Shown: positions 1 to 8,173, counted from the stretch's first letter. The stretch: DNA of 64,000 nt from Neolewinella aurantiaca (GCF_008014675.1 NZ_VOXD01000034.1:1-64000); one strand, 5' to 3'. The notes: generated by a model from the letters alone, not told the origin. Numbers and translations: made by a program.

Positions 1-1
1 A

Positions 2-118
2 ATGAGTATCAATTTACACGCTGATGGACCCAGTAAAGCTGGTGTTAAGCATAAACGAATGCGAGCGATGTGGTCCGATAAGGCCCGTGATAAAGTTTTT
101 CTAGATAGTATGCGTTAG
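2..118 (+). CDS. Unidentified short ORF or 3' end of a gene cut by the window edge
   Basis: A frame is open from base 2 (an ATG) to a TAG at 116-118, 38 codons, basic and ending VFLDSMR. The window edge prevents deciding whether ATG at 2 is the real start or an internal Met of a longer gene. I do not recognise a family. It lies on the same strand as the AraC gene that follows after about 160 bp of sequence with no evident gene. Confidence 0.3.
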   Translation: MSINLHADGPSKAGVKHKRMRAMWSDKARDKVFLDSMR

Positions 119-282
119 CCCTGGGGGCCGGGGGAGAGGGGGATCCGTGCATCTCGTGATACACACTTGCATCAGTGGTCTGCTGCAGAAGTGGTGCTGA
201 TCGGCTATCTTCCTGTAATTTAGGTTAGATGCCCAGTAATTCAGGTAAGTGGGAATCACCGATTAGTAGCGACTTTTACACC

Positions 283-1176
283 ATGCCCAAGATCACTCAT
301 TTCGAATCCATCAAGCAGTATTGCGACTTCAACAACCAGGGTCTGCTTCACCCGCAAATAGCCCTGGTTGATCTTTCGCTGGCAGCGCCGCGTAAACTTC
401 AGCGGATGCAGTTCAATTTTTACCTCGTATTCCTTAAAGAGATCAAGTGTGGCAACTTGCGCTATGGGTGCAATAGCTACGATTACGACGAAGGAACATT
501 AGTCTTCCTTGCTCCCGGTCAAGTGATCGGGGAGGCGGGTAAAGAGATATATCAGCCCATCGGTAAGGCACTGGCGTTTCACCCGGACTTCCTCATCGGA
601 ACCGATCTGGCCGGAAAGATGGATGACTATTCTTTTTTCAGCTACGAGGCCAACGAAGCGCTTCACCTCTCGGAACGCGAACGCGGCTTTATTGAAGACA
701 GCTTATCTAAAATCAACCGGGAGCTGGAACAGGCCGTCGATAAGCATACGAGAAGGCTACTCGTCAGCCATTTGCAGTTGTTTCTGAACTATTGCACACG
801 CTTTTATGACCGGCAATTTATTACGAGGGCGAACGCCAATAGGGGAGTGCTGACCAAATTCGAGGCCCTTCTCAGTGAATACTTCCGCTCAGGCCAGGCG
901 GAGGCTGAAGGTTTAGCGTCCGTCGCGTACTTTGCGGAGCGTCTTCATCTTTCTCCAAATTATTTCGGAGACCTGATCAAAAAGGAAACGGGGATATTAG
1001 CTCAGGAACATCTCCAGCAAAAGTTGATCCGCATCGCGAAGGAAAGGTTACACGATCCGGAGAAAAGCATCTCTGAAGTCGCCTACGGCCTGGGGTTCAA
1101 ATACCCCCAACACTTTACCCGACTGTTTAAAAAGGTAGTAGGAATGACTCCGGGAGATTATCGGAAAGTCGGCTGA
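283..1176 (+). CDS. AraC-family transcriptional regulator
   Basis: Predicted DNA-binding regulator of about 297 residues. The last 100 residues carry the double helix-turn-helix of AraC/XylS proteins: the segment around LHLSPNYFGDLIKKETG is the first HTH, and ISEVAYGLGFKYPQHFTRLFKK with the closing GMTPGDYRK is the classical AraC signature. The N-terminal two thirds is a cupin-like sensing domain (residues about 40-120, containing FLAPGQV). An upstream ATG at 229 would add 18 residues. I prefer 283 because family members usually begin just before the MPKITHFESIKQY-type segment. Genes downstream on the same strand are a DUF4440-type lipoprotein and an oxidoreductase relic, so it may have controlled that locus; this is inference from position only. 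Confidence 0.85.
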   Translation: MPKITHFESIKQYCDFNNQGLLHPQIALVDLSLAAPRKLQRMQFNFYLVFLKEIKCGNLRYGCNSYDYDEGTLVFLAPGQVIGEAGKEIYQPIGKALAFHPDFLIGTDLAGKMDDYSFFSYEANEALHLSERERGFIEDSLSKINRELEQAVDKHTRRLLVSHLQLFLNYCTRFYDRQFITRANANRGVLTKFEALLSEYFRSGQAEAEGLASVAYFAERLHLSPNYFGDLIKKETGILAQEHLQQKLIRIAKERLHDPEKSISEVAYGLGFKYPQHFTRLFKKVVGMTPGDYRKVG

Positions 1177-1211
1177 ACCCTACCAAAATAAATACTGCAA
1201 AATCGATTATT

Positions 1212-1709
1212 ATGTTATCTCGTATTTTCATCAATTCCTGTTTCCTGATGATTTTCATCAGCGCTGCTGCCTGCCAGACTCCCACCAGTGTAAGTAGTGG
1301 AGAACAGAGCCCCGAAAAAATTGCTCAAACCGAAAAGCAAATCCGACAGCTCTCCGCCGATAAATGGCAATGGATGGCTGACAAACAGGTAGACAAGCTC
1401 GCTGAGCTTTTTGACGATTCAGCCAAGTTCGTACACATGAGTGGAAGCTGGAACAAAGACAGGGAACTGGAGATCATCAAAACCGGAAGTATCTGGTACA
1501 AAAATGCCGAAGTACACGACGTGGCCGTAGAAGTATCCGGCAACACCGCCGTACTCTGGAACCGTATCACTCTCGAGGCATTTGTACGAGGGAGCACCGT
1601 TTCCAACGAGTTTACCGTTACCGAGGTGTACCAACGCAAAGGGAGAGACTGGAAGATGCTGGCTTTTACGTTCAGCAACGTACGCGACACGCACAAAATC
1701 GAGCAATAG
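1212..1709 (+). CDS. Lipoprotein with DUF4440/NTF2-like (SnoaL-type) domain
   Basis: The 165-residue protein starts with a lipoprotein signal: a hydrophobic stretch from residue 5 ends in SAAAC, a good lipobox with Cys at about 21. The mature part (residues 40-160) has the pattern of DUF4440/SnoaL-like cone folds: a first helix around KQIRQLSADKWQWMADKQVDKL, then LFDDSAKFVHMSG, paired strands and a closing VTEVYQRKGRDWKMLAFTFS. Such proteins bind small ligands or act as simple catalytic pockets, and a substrate cannot be named. It lies 35 bp after the AraC gene on the same strand, so co-transcription is plausible. Confidence 0.8.
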   Translation: MLSRIFINSCFLMIFISAAACQTPTSVSSGEQSPEKIAQTEKQIRQLSADKWQWMADKQVDKLAELFDDSAKFVHMSGSWNKDRELEIIKTGSIWYKNAEVHDVAVEVSGNTAVLWNRITLEAFVRGSTVSNEFTVTEVYQRKGRDWKMLAFTFSNVRDTHKIEQ

Positions 1710-1765
1710 AGATCCGGCAGATAGTGTAAACCTCAACCTGATTTGGTTCCTCCGTTGGTTTTCGA

Positions 1766-1782
1766 CAACTTGACACAAGTTG
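1766..1782. promoter_or_regulatory. Perfect 7-bp dyad upstream of the ior relic
   Basis: CAACTTG and CAAGTTG flank a 3-bp centre (ACA), ending 8 bp before the ATG at 1791. The size fits an operator for a dimeric regulator. It is too short and lacks a T-run for a terminator. The assignment is inference. Confidence 0.3.
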
Positions 1783-1790
1783 AACTCTGT

Positions 1791-2147
1791 ATGGCTACTA
1801 TTGATTTGGCGATAAACGGCAAGAAGCGAAGTGTCGACGCAGAACCCGATACTCCCTTACTCTGGGTGCTACGCGACGAGCTTCAACTGGTTGGCATCGG
1901 TAATGCTTTTTTCGGAAAGATGACCTTTACCGACGGAAAACCGGACAAGACCAATTTTGATGCCTACCGGATGATCCGGATGAGTGAAGCCCCGAAGAAA
2001 ATAGACGTTCATTTTGTGCCGAGAGAAGTCGCTCCTACAGGACTGGGAGAACCACCGTTCCCTCCGGTGTTCGGAGCGGTGGCCAATGCAATTTATAAAG
2101 CCACCGGAGCGCGCAGGTATCAGCAACCGTTTCTGGAGGAAAATTGA
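1791..2147 (+). pseudogene. Deletion fusion of isoquinoline 1-oxidoreductase small and large subunits
   Basis: The reading frame joins two unrelated pieces. Residues 1-35 (MATIDLAINGKKRSVDAEP then PLLWVLRDELQLVG) match the start of the 2Fe-2S small subunit of isoquinoline 1-oxidoreductase (IorA/xanthine dehydrogenase family), which should continue with a Cys-rich FGCG segment. Here it jumps at about residue 36 to GNAFFGKMTFTDGKPD...NFDAYRMIRM...PPFPPVFGAVANAIYKATGARR, the last 80 residues of the molybdopterin-binding large subunit IorB. All iron-sulfur cysteines and almost the whole molybdenum subunit are missing, so it cannot be the active enzyme. The simplest reading is one large deletion from within iorA to the end of iorB that happened to stay in frame. 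An upstream ATG at 1743 is less likely to be the start. Confidence 0.8.
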
Positions 2148-2173
2148 AGGGATAAACGCTACGCGAATCTGTA

Positions 2174-3076
2174 TTACAGAGGAGGAGAAGTCTCTTTACG
2201 GAGTTGATTGCTGCTCTCATCCAGAGGGATTACCAGGACCGGGGCGCAGCTGACGTCCAGCAGACCGGAAATCTCGGATTTCAGCAGTAACCGCATCAGA
2301 AAATTACGGGAGTGCCGCCCAAGGATCAGCAAATCGATCTCTTTCTCCAAAGTATAATCCAGCAGGACGTTGGTGATGTCACCCTGGGGAAGAAATTTGA
2401 AGTCGACGTCGTAGTCAGGGAAAGCCTTAGTCAATATAGACTGCATCAGGTTGTTTTCAATTGTTTCTTCAACCAAAGACTCCGGATACATTACGTGAGC
2501 GAAACTCATTTCCAGAGAGAGCGCTTTACGTAAAAATCCGGTCTTAGCGCTCAACTGAATCAGTGCATCAGGTTCATCGAACGCAATTGCGGCACTTTTA
2601 ATGGCAGGGACACCAGCAATCTTAGGAATCAGCAGAACCGGGCAGTCGGCCCGCATGGCTACTGCTCTCGCTACACTGCCGAATACAGGACTAACCCTGC
2701 TCGACAAACCGGTTCCTACGCCGCCCATCACGATAAGGGCCACGTCTTCGCGGCGGCTTTGCTTCACAAGTTCATTGATGGCACTACCAATTATTTCCCT
2801 GGTCTTGATTAGAGGGACATTGCCATTTCCGTCTCTCGTTCCCGTAAACGTTACGGGATCCGCATGATTGAGTACGAACTGTTCCAGCATGTCTTTGACC
2901 CTGGCGCGAACCCTGGCACTTCCTTTGACAACTACAAAGTCCTGATCACCATCGTAGCCATCGTAGATGTGAACTGCTTCCAGGTCATATCCGGTAGAAT
3001 CGGCTATTTGACAACCAAAACGCAGGGCATCAGCGGACGTAACTGAAAAGTCTATCGGGACGATTATTTTGTACAT
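2174..3076 (-). CDS. Tandem-domain universal stress protein
   Basis: The 300-residue protein holds two UspA folds (about 1-150 and 155-290). Domain 1 opens with YKIIVPIDFSVTSADALRFG and ends with MGGVGTGLSSRVSPVFGSVARAV, the G-x2-G-x9-GS nucleotide-binding pattern followed by CPVLLIP. Domain 2 ends LGRHSRNFLMRLLLKSEISGLLDVSCAPVLVIP, where the glycine pattern is degraded, so probably only domain 1 binds ATP. It is predicted cytoplasmic and acts in general stress or energy-limitation responses. It is transcribed divergently from the metal ATPase gene across a 135-bp gap, which suggests shared control. Confidence 0.88.
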   Translation of the reverse strand: MYKIIVPIDFSVTSADALRFGCQIADSTGYDLEAVHIYDGYDGDQDFVVVKGSARVRARVKDMLEQFVLNHADPVTFTGTRDGNGNVPLIKTREIIGSAINELVKQSRREDVALIVMGGVGTGLSSRVSPVFGSVARAVAMRADCPVLLIPKIAGVPAIKSAAIAFDEPDALIQLSAKTGFLRKALSLEMSFAHVMYPESLVEETIENNLMQSILTKAFPDYDVDFKFLPQGDITNVLLDYTLEKEIDLLILGRHSRNFLMRLLLKSEISGLLDVSCAPVLVIPLDESSNQLRKETSPPL

Positions 3077-3211
3077 AACAGTAGTGGTTTTGTTATGCTA
3101 AAACTAGTCCTTGCCTATAGCTGATGTAATGATGAAGATCATATCTATCAATGATTCTGTCGTTGCCGGGTAGGGGAGGACAGCGGTACTTTTACTAAAA
3201 GGAATGAAGCG

Positions 3212-5401
3212 ATGGAACAATTATACCTGCAATCAAAAAGTGGAGGACAGCCACGGACAATCCGGAGGGTCAGGAGAAAACTCCGCAAGATTAACGGTGT
3301 TGTGGCAGTCGACGTAGCTTCTTCAGGTACCGTTCGGCTGAGTTGGGATCCTGAGCAAACGGATCAGGCATCAATCCTGAAAGCGGCTAAAACGGCAGGA
3401 CTTAAAGAAATCAATCAGCCGAAGGATCCACAGAATGCTCAGGAACAAGATAGTATTCCCCGGTCGTTGCAGTTTTTCGGAGAGAAAACCGAACTGTACT
3501 TCGCCGCGATCAGTGGCTGTTTCTGGGGTGCCGGCATAATTTTCACTTATCTGATCGACGTCAGAGAGGCCATCCCCTTGATCTTGTTCATCGCAGGAGC
3601 ATTCTTTGGTGGTTTCTTCACCTTCATTACAGCAGGCCGTGACCTGCTTCAGGGAAGATTCGAAATTGACTTCCTGATGCTTTTCGCCGCAGTAGGAGCT
3701 GCAGCCCTGGGAAAATGGGGAGAAGGAGCACTCCTGCTGTTTCTTTTCAGTTTAGGGCATGCGCTTGAACACTACGCGATGAAAAGAGCAAGGAGGTCGA
3801 TCGCAGCGCTCTCGGACCTCGCACCAACCCTGACGCTGGTTAAACGGGCGGGCAAAATTACAGAAGTCAATGTCGATCAATTAGAAACGGGTGATATTGT
3901 TGTGATCAAACCGAATTCTAAAATTACCGCGGACGGGGTGGTGGCGGGCGGAAATTCTGCTGTGAATCAGGCTCCGATTACCGGAGAGAGCGTTCCTGTA
4001 GACAAATATGCTCTTAGCACTTGGGAGTCTCAGAAGGACATCAATAAAATAGCACCACAGCACCGGGTCTTTGCGGGCACGATAAACGGAAATGGGGTGC
4101 TCGAAGTAATGGTGATGCGTAAAGCAGAAGACACCACGCTGGCCAGACTCATCACGCTTGTGCAAGAGGCGGAGACCCAGAAATCTCCGACGCAGCACCT
4201 GGCCGATAATTTTGAGCGCTACTACGTACCGGGGGTCCTGGTCGTAGTCACAGCTCTGCTGGGAGCATTCCTGGTTATTGACGAGACATTCCAGCAGAGC
4301 TTTTACCGCGCTATGTCCGTTCTGATTGCCGCATCTCCGTGCGCACTGGCCATCTCCACGCCCAGTGCAGTTCTTGCGGGTATTGCACGTGCGGCAAGGC
4401 AAGGAGTGCTCATAAAGGGAGGCAGGCCGTTGGAGGACCTCGGTAAAGTTTCTGCCCTCGCTTTCGATAAAACCGGAACCATTACCGAAGGCCAGCCAAC
4501 CCTTACCCATATGATCCCATTCGGAAGTGCCGACAGAACAGACTTGCTCAGTGTTGCGATTGCCGTTGAAGACCTCAGCGATCACCCGCTTGCTGCTGCT
4601 ATCGTAAAGGGAGCGAAGCAGGAGATCGGTAATACCACTATTGAACCTGCGACCAAAATCACAGCACTCACCGCTCGTGGTGTAAGCGCGGTCTGGAAGG
4701 GTGAAAAAGTGCACATCGGTAACCGGAGACTGATGCAGGAAATAACCGGCAACGAAATTCCGGCAGAGATGGAGAGAACCATGAACGAACTGGAGGCAAA
4801 TGGAGAAACCGCAATGATCGTTCACCGCGGTACATCTTATCTGGGCCTGATTGCTGTCATGGACGTTGCCCGGGCCGAGGCTGCCGCCACCCTGAGTAAA
4901 CTCGGCAAGATGGGAATAAAGCGAATGGTGATGCTTACGGGTGACAACGAACAGGTAGCCAACGCAATCGCAAAAAATGTAGGAATCACCGAAGCCTTCG
5001 GAAGCCTGTTGCCAGAAGAAAAAGTCGCTGCAATCGAACGCTTAAGGATGGAAGAGGGGATTGTAGCAATGATCGGAGACGGTGTAAATGATGCACCGGC
5101 AATGGCCCGAAGCACAGTAGGCATAGCAATGGGTACAGCAGGTTCTGATGTGGCGCTGGAGACCGCTGATATTGCCCTCATGGCCGACAAACTCGACAAC
5201 TTGCCCTTTGCTATCGGCCTTAGCCGTAAGGCCCGGCAGATCATCAAGCAGAATCTGGTCATCAGCCTCGGCATGGTGGCAATTTTAGTTCCCCTCACAA
5301 TTATGGGAGCGGTTGCCATCGGGCCTGCCGTAATCGGCCACGAAGGCTCCACTATTGTTGTTGTTCTTAATGCGCTTCGGCTGTTGAGATACCAGGAGTA
5401 A
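3212..5401 (+). CDS. P1B-type heavy-metal-transporting ATPase, P1B-4-like
   Basis: Inner-membrane cation pump of 729 residues. Visible parts: an N-terminal HMA-like beta-alpha domain (1-70), six to eight membrane helices from about 95, the actuator loop TGES near residue 260, the metal-site motif SPCALAIS (375-382), phosphorylation motif DKTGTITEG with Asp419, the HP motif of the nucleotide-binding domain (DHPLAAAI), GDGVNDAPAMA, and HEGST at about 710 in the last helix. SPC plus HEGST is characteristic of the P1B-4 group (Co/Zn/Fe efflux), unlike the CPC of copper and zinc pumps. The HMA-like domain has no CxxC, so it is unlikely to bind metal thiol-wise. No metalloregulator is adjacent; the neighbour is the divergent universal stress gene. 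Confidence 0.92.
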   Translation: MEQLYLQSKSGGQPRTIRRVRRKLRKINGVVAVDVASSGTVRLSWDPEQTDQASILKAAKTAGLKEINQPKDPQNAQEQDSIPRSLQFFGEKTELYFAAISGCFWGAGIIFTYLIDVREAIPLILFIAGAFFGGFFTFITAGRDLLQGRFEIDFLMLFAAVGAAALGKWGEGALLLFLFSLGHALEHYAMKRARRSIAALSDLAPTLTLVKRAGKITEVNVDQLETGDIVVIKPNSKITADGVVAGGNSAVNQAPITGESVPVDKYALSTWESQKDINKIAPQHRVFAGTINGNGVLEVMVMRKAEDTTLARLITLVQEAETQKSPTQHLADNFERYYVPGVLVVVTALLGAFLVIDETFQQSFYRAMSVLIAASPCALAISTPSAVLAGIARAARQGVLIKGGRPLEDLGKVSALAFDKTGTITEGQPTLTHMIPFGSADRTDLLSVAIAVEDLSDHPLAAAIVKGAKQEIGNTTIEPATKITALTARGVSAVWKGEKVHIGNRRLMQEITGNEIPAEMERTMNELEANGETAMIVHRGTSYLGLIAVMDVARAEAAATLSKLGKMGIKRMVMLTGDNEQVANAIAKNVGITEAFGSLLPEEKVAAIERLRMEEGIVAMIGDGVNDAPAMARSTVGIAMGTAGSDVALETADIALMADKLDNLPFAIGLSRKARQIIKQNLVISLGMVAILVPLTIMGAVAIGPAVIGHEGSTIVVVLNALRLLRYQE

Positions 5402-5555
5402 CAACGAAAACTTCGTTAAATGCAACTATTATGTTAAGTAGAGTTTTGCAAAAAAATTTGCCCGGTTGGTTTGTAGGGTAGGGGCAAAATGTGATTTTCC
5501 CCCTTTTTCAAATTTTGGGTGCGAAGGAAGCCGATTTCTCATTTTGAGTCTTCGG

Positions 5556-5753
5556 TTAGCTGTGCAAAGGATTATATCTTTCAAGAACATGCAGGTGACG
5601 CCACTTGCGCCATTGCCTGAGCAATTTAGGGCTAAGTTGGTATTTATCAATGGCCTGAGCGTCCGTCAGCAGACCTTCGGCCAGCTGTGCGAGAATGTGG
5701 AGTTTTTGCGGTACACTGTGCTTAGTTGTTCTTGTTGAAATTTTATACATCAT
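5556..5753 (-). pseudogene. Transposase-like helix-turn-helix fragment
   Basis: A 65-codon frame reading KISTRTTKHSVPQKLHILAQL...LSPKLLRQWRKW. The LLRQWRKW recognition-helix ending preceded by an amphipathic first helix resembles the DNA-binding part of IS3-type OrfA proteins. No catalytic transposase domain follows: the frame stops at 5556 and neither neighbouring frame continues it. It is read as a remnant; it could also be a free-standing small DNA-binding protein. Confidence 0.35.
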
Positions 5754-6019
5754 TGTTTGTCAGTTTGTTGCAACAACAGTGTAGAGTCATTTCAGGGCGT
5801 GACCTGAAAGCCCATAATTTATGTTATGTTAAGTTAAGCAATTCCTTTTACCGGGGTAACCTTCCTGTCTGAGTCTGATCTGGTTGCTTGTACCTTCGGA
5901 GAACTAACAGTTGGTTTCAAAACGCGTCTGGCAGGTAGGTAAGCGACGCGGTATGCGTGGTGAAGTTCAGAAACAAAGAGAATAAGGCCCGTAAAAAATA
6001 CGGCTCCTCTACCCTGCTG

Positions 6020-6037
6020 TGCACCTGCGTCTGCGCC
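6020..6037 (+). repeat. Dispersed motif copy 1 (TGCACCTGCGTCTGCGCC)
   Basis: Exact match to the consensus TGCACCTGCGNNNGCGCC, in plus orientation, 28 bp beyond the stop codon of the minus-strand thioesterase. Confidence 0.7.
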
Positions 6038-6045
6038 CAAATTGA

Positions 6046-6059
6046 CCGAGGCAACTATA
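6046..6059 (+). repeat. CCGAGGCAACTATA, third copy of a 14-bp repeat
   Basis: Identical to the two inverted arms at 36502-36515 and 36577-36590. As there, it sits a few bases from a copy of the dispersed motif. Confidence 0.55.
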
Positions 6060-6064
6060 GAATG

Positions 6065-6496
6065 CTATCCTTCCTCAATCCGGTCGATGCCCAACAACCA
6101 TGCCTCCGGCATGGGGATTTTGTGGAGTTGCCTGAAATCGTACGGCACAATAACCTGCTTGGCGATCGCAACCAGACGATCGTGTTTTTCGGAAAAAATT
6201 CCGCACTCCATCCGGAACCGGTCCGGCTCTACCTGCAGCGTGCGGATGCCGATCGTTACGGTGTCGGGGTACGTAACGGGAAGAATATATTTGCAATCCT
6301 GCCAGGCAAGAATCGGCCCGGCATCTTGCCCGCTGAAGGAAGTATCCATGCCCATTTCAGTGAAGTAAGCAAGGCGGGCCGACTCCACCCACCGCATATA
6401 TACGCTGTTGTTTACGTGGTTGGCTGCATCCATGTCGCCCCACTGCACGGGCAGTGAGGTTTTTACTTTAAAATCGTTTAAGGTTAGTCTGCTCAT
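6065..6496 (-). CDS. Acyl-CoA thioesterase, YbgC/4-hydroxybenzoyl-CoA type
   Basis: Hot-dog-fold thioesterase of about 143 residues from the Met in AMSRLTLNDF. The signature WGDMDAANHVNNSVYMRWVESAR contains the catalytic Asp of the 4HBT family (D-x-x-x-H-V-N-N pattern), followed by the expected strands (ILAWQDCKYILPVTYPDTVTIG and the CGIFSEKHDRLVAIAKQVIVPYD segment). It hydrolyses acyl-CoA thioesters in the cytoplasm, with chain length unknown. An upstream ATG at 6550 would add 18 residues of no family character. It is divergent from the biotin carrier gene, and the 200-bp gap carries a copy of the dispersed motif. The neighbouring acyl-CoA carboxylase genes make a housekeeping CoA-recycling role plausible. 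Confidence 0.85.
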   Translation of the reverse strand: MSRLTLNDFKVKTSLPVQWGDMDAANHVNNSVYMRWVESARLAYFTEMGMDTSFSGQDAGPILAWQDCKYILPVTYPDTVTIGIRTLQVEPDRFRMECGIFSEKHDRLVAIAKQVIVPYDFRQLHKIPMPEAWLLGIDRIEEG

Positions 6497-6570
6497 GGCC
6501 GGCAATATAGGAAAGTAGTTTGGTAGTCTCGTAGTCTTTTGTTTCCGCAAAAAAACCGGAAATTCCGAAG

Positions 6571-6589
6571 GGCGCGGCCGCAGGATGCA
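6571..6589 (-). repeat. Dispersed motif copy 2, with a one-base insertion
   Basis: On the minus strand it reads TGCATCCTGCGGCCGCGCC, the consensus with one extra T. It lies between divergent genes, 75 bp upstream of the thioesterase start and in the same direction as that gene. Confidence 0.55.
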
Positions 6590-6697
6590 GGGCGGAGCTC
6601 AAAAGAGCAAGGTAAAACACCGAACCTTTCCGCTGTGATCATTACCTTGCCGCTAACCAGAAGCCCGGCCACCACCACAAGCCATCGAATAAAGATT

Positions 6698-7177
6698 ATG
6701 CCCAAATACCAAGTAACCATAAACGGCCAGGAATATCCGGTAAAGGCCGATGACCTAGCAAACCTGGATGTTCTCTCCCCTGCCCCGGGGAAATACCATC
6801 TGATCCGCGATGGTAAATCTTACCACATCGAAGTTCTCGCCCTCAACATGGCTTCCAAAATGGTCACCCTGACCGTCAACGGCCGTCAGCAGAGCATGAA
6901 AATTGCCGACGAAACCGATCAGCTGGTGAAAGAACTCGGCTTCGCTGCTGTCGCCACCACAAAGTCTAAAAATATTATCGCTCCGATGCCCGGTCTGGTG
7001 CTTGACGTAATGGTCAAACCCGGTGATCAGATCACCGAAGGCACTCCCCTGCTCATTCTCGAAGCGATGAAAATGGAAAACGTCCTCAAGGCCGAAGGTG
7101 ACGGCGAAGTGAAAACCATCTCCGTTGAGAAAGGCCAGGCCGTAGAGAAGAAACAACTCCTCATCGAAATCGAATAA
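6698..7177 (+). CDS. Biotin carboxyl carrier protein of an acyl-CoA carboxylase
   Basis: A 159-residue carrier subunit. The C-terminal 75 residues form a biotinyl domain, with IIAPMPGLVLDVMVKPGDQITEGTPLLILEAMKMEN: the Lys in EAMKME is the biotin attachment site. The first 80 residues are a small beta domain seen in propionyl/oxaloacetate-type carriers. The start at 6698 (MPKYQVTING) is chosen because the longer frame upstream encodes basic low-quality sequence overlapping the motif copy at 6571. It shuttles carboxybiotin between the biotin carboxylase at 8199 and, most likely, the carboxyltransferase at 17919. The interposed mutase genes point to propionyl-CoA as substrate. Confidence 0.9.
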   Translation: MPKYQVTINGQEYPVKADDLANLDVLSPAPGKYHLIRDGKSYHIEVLALNMASKMVTLTVNGRQQSMKIADETDQLVKELGFAAVATTKSKNIIAPMPGLVLDVMVKPGDQITEGTPLLILEAMKMENVLKAEGDGEVKTISVEKGQAVEKKQLLIEIE

Positions 7178-7297
7178 ACCGGCCAACGCAGCCTCAGGCT
7201 GCGGGCGGTCTAACGGGCTCTACGAGCGTGAGCTTACTAATGTTCGCGCCCGGAGGGCACTCCAACTGTTCGCTGCCTGAGGCTGCGTCGACCGGCC
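7178..7297. repeat. Inverted repeat interval between the biotin carrier and mutA
   Basis: CGCAGCCTCAGGC at 7187-7199 is exactly complementary to GCCTGAGGCTGCG at 7275-7287, with the palindrome CCGGCC just outside both arms (7179-7184 and 7292-7297). The left arm is also part of the palindrome GCAGCCTCAGGCTGC. The spacer holds no gene. It could be a small mobile relic or an RNA structure that uncouples the flanking genes. Confidence 0.5.
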
Positions 7298-7312
7298 AAA
7301 AGTGCGCAAATC

Positions 7313-8173
7313 ATGCAAACAAATTTTCCAGAAGTATCCAAGGCGGAGTGGCTCGCTAAGGTCGAAAAAGACCTGAAGGGCAAATCTTTGGACAGCCTCG
7401 ATTTTGAGGTGAGTGGAGAGACGTTTTCGCCGGTGCATCACCGGGATGACCTCGCTACCCTGCCCCGCCCCGTCAGAACAACCTCCGGTTGTCGGCTCGG
7501 GGTCTTCATCGAAGTACAAGACGCCGTTTCTGCCAACAAACTTGCCTTGGAAGCCTTGAACGGCGGAGCTGATTACCTTTATTTGTACGATCCGCTATAC
7601 ACCACGGGCAAAGAGGGGTATCAGGAAAAGCTATACGCTGGTATACTGACCGATATCGTTGAGGTAGTTTGGCATAACCACCCCACTTCAATTGTCATTT
7701 CAGGCATAGATACCATTGCTCAGGAACTATACAACTTCTCCGGCTCTCGGGGCGAATCCACACTTTGGTTGTCTCCCGGGACTGAATACCTTACGAATAT
7801 TGCGTTCTTCCGGGCAACGCGGCTTTGTGCCAGCCTCATTATGGAACACAGTTCGGAAATTACGGGGTTCAGAACGGGAGTTGTTGTCGAGGGCGACGAA
7901 AAAGACCCGAATACCGCTAAAATTCGCACAACAGCCCAAGCGATGGCCGCAATAAACGGCGGTGCGGACATTCTGATGATAAAACCGAGTGACGGCAAAG
8001 GGGACACTGCTTTTGAGCGCAGAATAGCCCGCAATGTTCATCATCTCCTTACTGAAGAATCGCACCTCACCCGGGTTGCCGATCCCGCTACCGGCAGCTA
8101 TTATATTGAATCCCTGACCGATCACCTCGCCCGGAAAATATGGGCGAAATTCCAACTCGCCTTTTCAGCGTAA
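7313..8173 (+). CDS. mutA: Methylmalonyl-CoA mutase small-subunit-like protein, unusually short
   Basis: The 286-residue protein has the beginning (FPEVSKAEWLAKVEKDLKGKSLDSLDF) and the end of the mutase barrel domain (RVADPATGSYYIESLTDHLARKIWAKFQ), plus the FFRATRL segment, which align with the noncatalytic small subunit. Typical small subunits are roughly 450-650 residues, so a large middle portion and the whole B12-like C-terminal domain are absent. No frameshift is visible: the frame is clean and retains conserved blocks, so it is a compact subunit or a degenerating one. It would pair with the catalytic subunit at 9804. It lies 25 bp before the biotin carboxylase gene, forming an operon-like run of same-strand genes. 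Confidence 0.75.
   Translation: MQTNFPEVSKAEWLAKVEKDLKGKSLDSLDFEVSGETFSPVHHRDDLATLPRPVRTTSGCRLGVFIEVQDAVSANKLALEALNGGADYLYLYDPLYTTGKEGYQEKLYAGILTDIVEVVWHNHPTSIVISGIDTIAQELYNFSGSRGESTLWLSPGTEYLTNIAFFRATRLCASLIMEHSSEITGFRTGVVVEGDEKDPNTAKIRTTAQAMAAINGGADILMIKPSDGKGDTAFERRIARNVHHLLTEESHLTRVADPATGSYYIESLTDHLARKIWAKFQLAFSA

Larger units (their letters stand above)
5402..6064. other. Gene-poor interval with a decayed insertion candidate
   Basis: About 660 bp between the ATPase and the thioesterase. An 11-bp direct repeat TTATGTTAAGT lies at 5429-5439 and 5824-5834, bracketing a small HTH reading frame (5556-5753, minus). A 7-bp hairpin TTTCAGG/CCTGAAA occurs at 5790-5809. The right end holds one copy of the dispersed motif and a 14-bp sequence also found at 36.5 kb. 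No terminal inverted repeats were seen at the direct-repeat boundaries. Confidence 0.4.
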
